A stretch of 64,000 nt of DNA from assembly GCA_028280415.1 (NCBI GenBank), contig JANQLV010000051.1, positions 1 through 64,000 on the forward strand. The letters are read 5' to 3'. This document shows positions 63,306 through 64,000 of this stretch, piece by piece; within the stretch, counting starts at the first letter, position 1, and the number at the start of each line of letters is the position of its first letter. Below the pieces are notes generated by a model that saw only the letters and a program-made list of their open reading frames with translations, was not told the DNA's origin and searched no databases. The position numbers and the translations under genes were made by a program. Origin of the DNA: Saprospiraceae bacterium (GTDB lineage Bacteria > Bacteroidota > Bacteroidia > Chitinophagales > Saprospiraceae).

Positions 63306-63935
63306 ATGCGTTACCTGCTTTTTTTGGCAATCAGCTTTATTTTCTCCTGCTCCGGAAATTTAGAATCAATAGAAACAAAGGACGAGCATGGTTATACGAT
63401 CAAGTATACTCGTAATAAAGATGATTTCTCCAAACAAGGTTTGTATACATCATCCTATCCCAGTGGTAAAAAATACGAAACGGCCAATTACATCAGGGAT
63501 ACTTTACATGGAGAAAGGCTTGTCTATTATGAAAATGGCAATGTGGAAATTCTCGAAACTTACGAGATGGGTAAGTTTACCTCTCCTTATAAACGTTTCT
63601 TTGAAAATGGCCAGGTTCAACAGGAAGGTAACTACGATAATAATATCGCTGTCGGCGAATGGAAAAAGTATTATGAAAATGGCCAATTGGAAGAGATCGT
63701 TACATTAGCCGATAATGAAGAAAATGGCCCATTTAAAGAATACTACGAAAATGGTAATTTAAAAGCAGAAGGTAATTATATGGGCTTTGATGAGGTTTCG
63801 AGCAGACCTCGGGAGCATGGCCTTTTGAAAATGTATAATGAAGAAGGTACTTTAATAAAAAAAATGGATTGCAATCTCGGAATTTGTAGAACGACGTGGA
63901 CACTGGAAAGCGGAGATGTAAAACAAGAAGAATAA
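63306..63935 (+). CDS. MORN-repeat lipoprotein
   Basis: 209 residues from the ATG at 63306 (a GTG lies 6 nt upstream in frame). The signal ends in a lipobox (FIFSCSG). Five or so repeats of the MORN_2 type follow: YENGNVEILETY, FENGQVQQEGNY, YENGQLEEIVTL, YYENGNLKAEGNY. Such repeats are often labelled YwqK-family antitoxin, but here the lipoprotein signal points to an outer-membrane or periplasmic scaffold. No toxin gene is seen beside it. Confidence 0.8.
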   Translation: MRYLLFLAISFIFSCSGNLESIETKDEHGYTIKYTRNKDDFSKQGLYTSSYPSGKKYETANYIRDTLHGERLVYYENGNVEILETYEMGKFTSPYKRFFENGQVQQEGNYDNNIAVGEWKKYYENGQLEEIVTLADNEENGPFKEYYENGNLKAEGNYMGFDEVSSRPREHGLLKMYNEEGTLIKKMDCNLGICRTTWTLESGDVKQEE

Positions 63936-63941
63936 AAAAGT

Positions 63942-64000
63942 ATGAATAAAATCCTACTCTTTCTAGCTCTAATCATTTCCTGCGGGCAGGCACTTGCCCA
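63942..64000 (+). CDS. Secreted protein, 5' end only
   Basis: Begins 6 nt after the MORN lipoprotein stop with MNKILLFLALIISCGQALA, a signal peptide with a possible lipobox, and runs off the window edge. Probably in one operon with the MORN protein. Function cannot be judged. Confidence 0.65.
   Translation, partial: MNKILLFLALIISCGQALA

Noticed and set aside
63306..63935. Toxin-antitoxin system from the MORN/YwqK label
   Set aside because: No toxin gene is adjacent and the protein has a lipoprotein signal.
1..64000. CRISPR arrays, tRNA, rRNA and insertion sequences
   Set aside because: I looked through the intergenic stretches and saw no regularly spaced repeats, cloverleaf sequences, rRNA motifs or transposase genes. 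A tRNAscan or covariance-model search would be decisive.

Overview
The window is a chromosomal stretch of a low-to-mid GC bacterium of the phylum Bacteroidota. The evidence is a complete Bat (Bacteroides aerotolerance) locus, start codons without Shine-Dalgarno sequences, several promoters of the Bacteroidota type (TTTG, about 19-20 nt, TAnnTTTG), a Rho factor with a long disordered insertion, and many lipoproteins with TonB/OmpA envelope machinery. A mitochondrial-type citrate synthase and an orphan protein with a DNRP...QEMANNSPQ leader hint at a Saprospiria-like lineage, but that rank is inference. I see no rRNA, tRNA, CRISPR array, insertion sequence or prophage; this is mostly core chromosome.

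Layout. 0.1-1.6 kb: an LEA-like protein built of exact 29-residue repeats, convergent with a small membrane protein. 1.7-8.7 kb: a minus-strand operon ilvD-ilvB-ilvN-ilvC-ilvA that makes isoleucine and valine. It is preceded by two tandem leader-peptide attenuators, each with an Ile/Val-rich minigene, an antiterminator and a terminator. 8.8-10.7 kb: a membrane coiled-coil/HhH protein and an OmpA-family protein. 11.0-15.3 kb: xerD, a large Ig-like lipoprotein, lptB and two small overlapping secreted proteins. 16.2-24.7 kb: the Bat operon (MoxR ATPase, DUF58, a BatD-like/RDD fusion, BatA, BatB, BatC, a solitary BatD N-domain, BatD). 24.8-31.1 kb: a UvrD helicase-nuclease fusion, a TauE/SafE transporter, methylmalonyl-CoA epimerase, small secreted proteins and an SDR without its catalytic Tyr/Lys. 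31.4-33.6 kb: 3-hydroxyanthranilate dioxygenase, lpxH and a lipoprotein. 33.8-38.5 kb (minus): the DNRP-leader protein, frr, a PIN-like protein, a zinc membrane protease and serS.

38.9-41.3 kb: rho, rpmH and rnpA. 41.5-50.8 kb: a small secreted protein, aroQ, recQ, kdsD, a two-gene secreted unit of unknown role, a lipoprotein and a rhomboid protease with a Cys-rich insertion. 50.8-58.2 kb (minus): an O-antigen-ligase-like protein, a TPR protein, TonB, a VanZ-like protein, gcvH, gltA and a small secreted helical protein. 58.4-64.0 kb (plus): a DUF3109 cysteine-cluster protein, a PpiD/SurA-type foldase, UDP-glucose dehydrogenase, a MORN-repeat lipoprotein and the 5' end of another secreted protein.

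The most notable find is the tandem attenuator at 8371-8656. Both leader peptides are packed with Ile and Val codons, contain no Leu codon, and sit 0-2 nt upstream of a 9-10 nt segment that is perfectly complementary to the core of the following terminator. That is a ribosome-stalling switch duplicated in series. A possible internal promoter after the second switch could give a basal, unattenuated ilv transcript.
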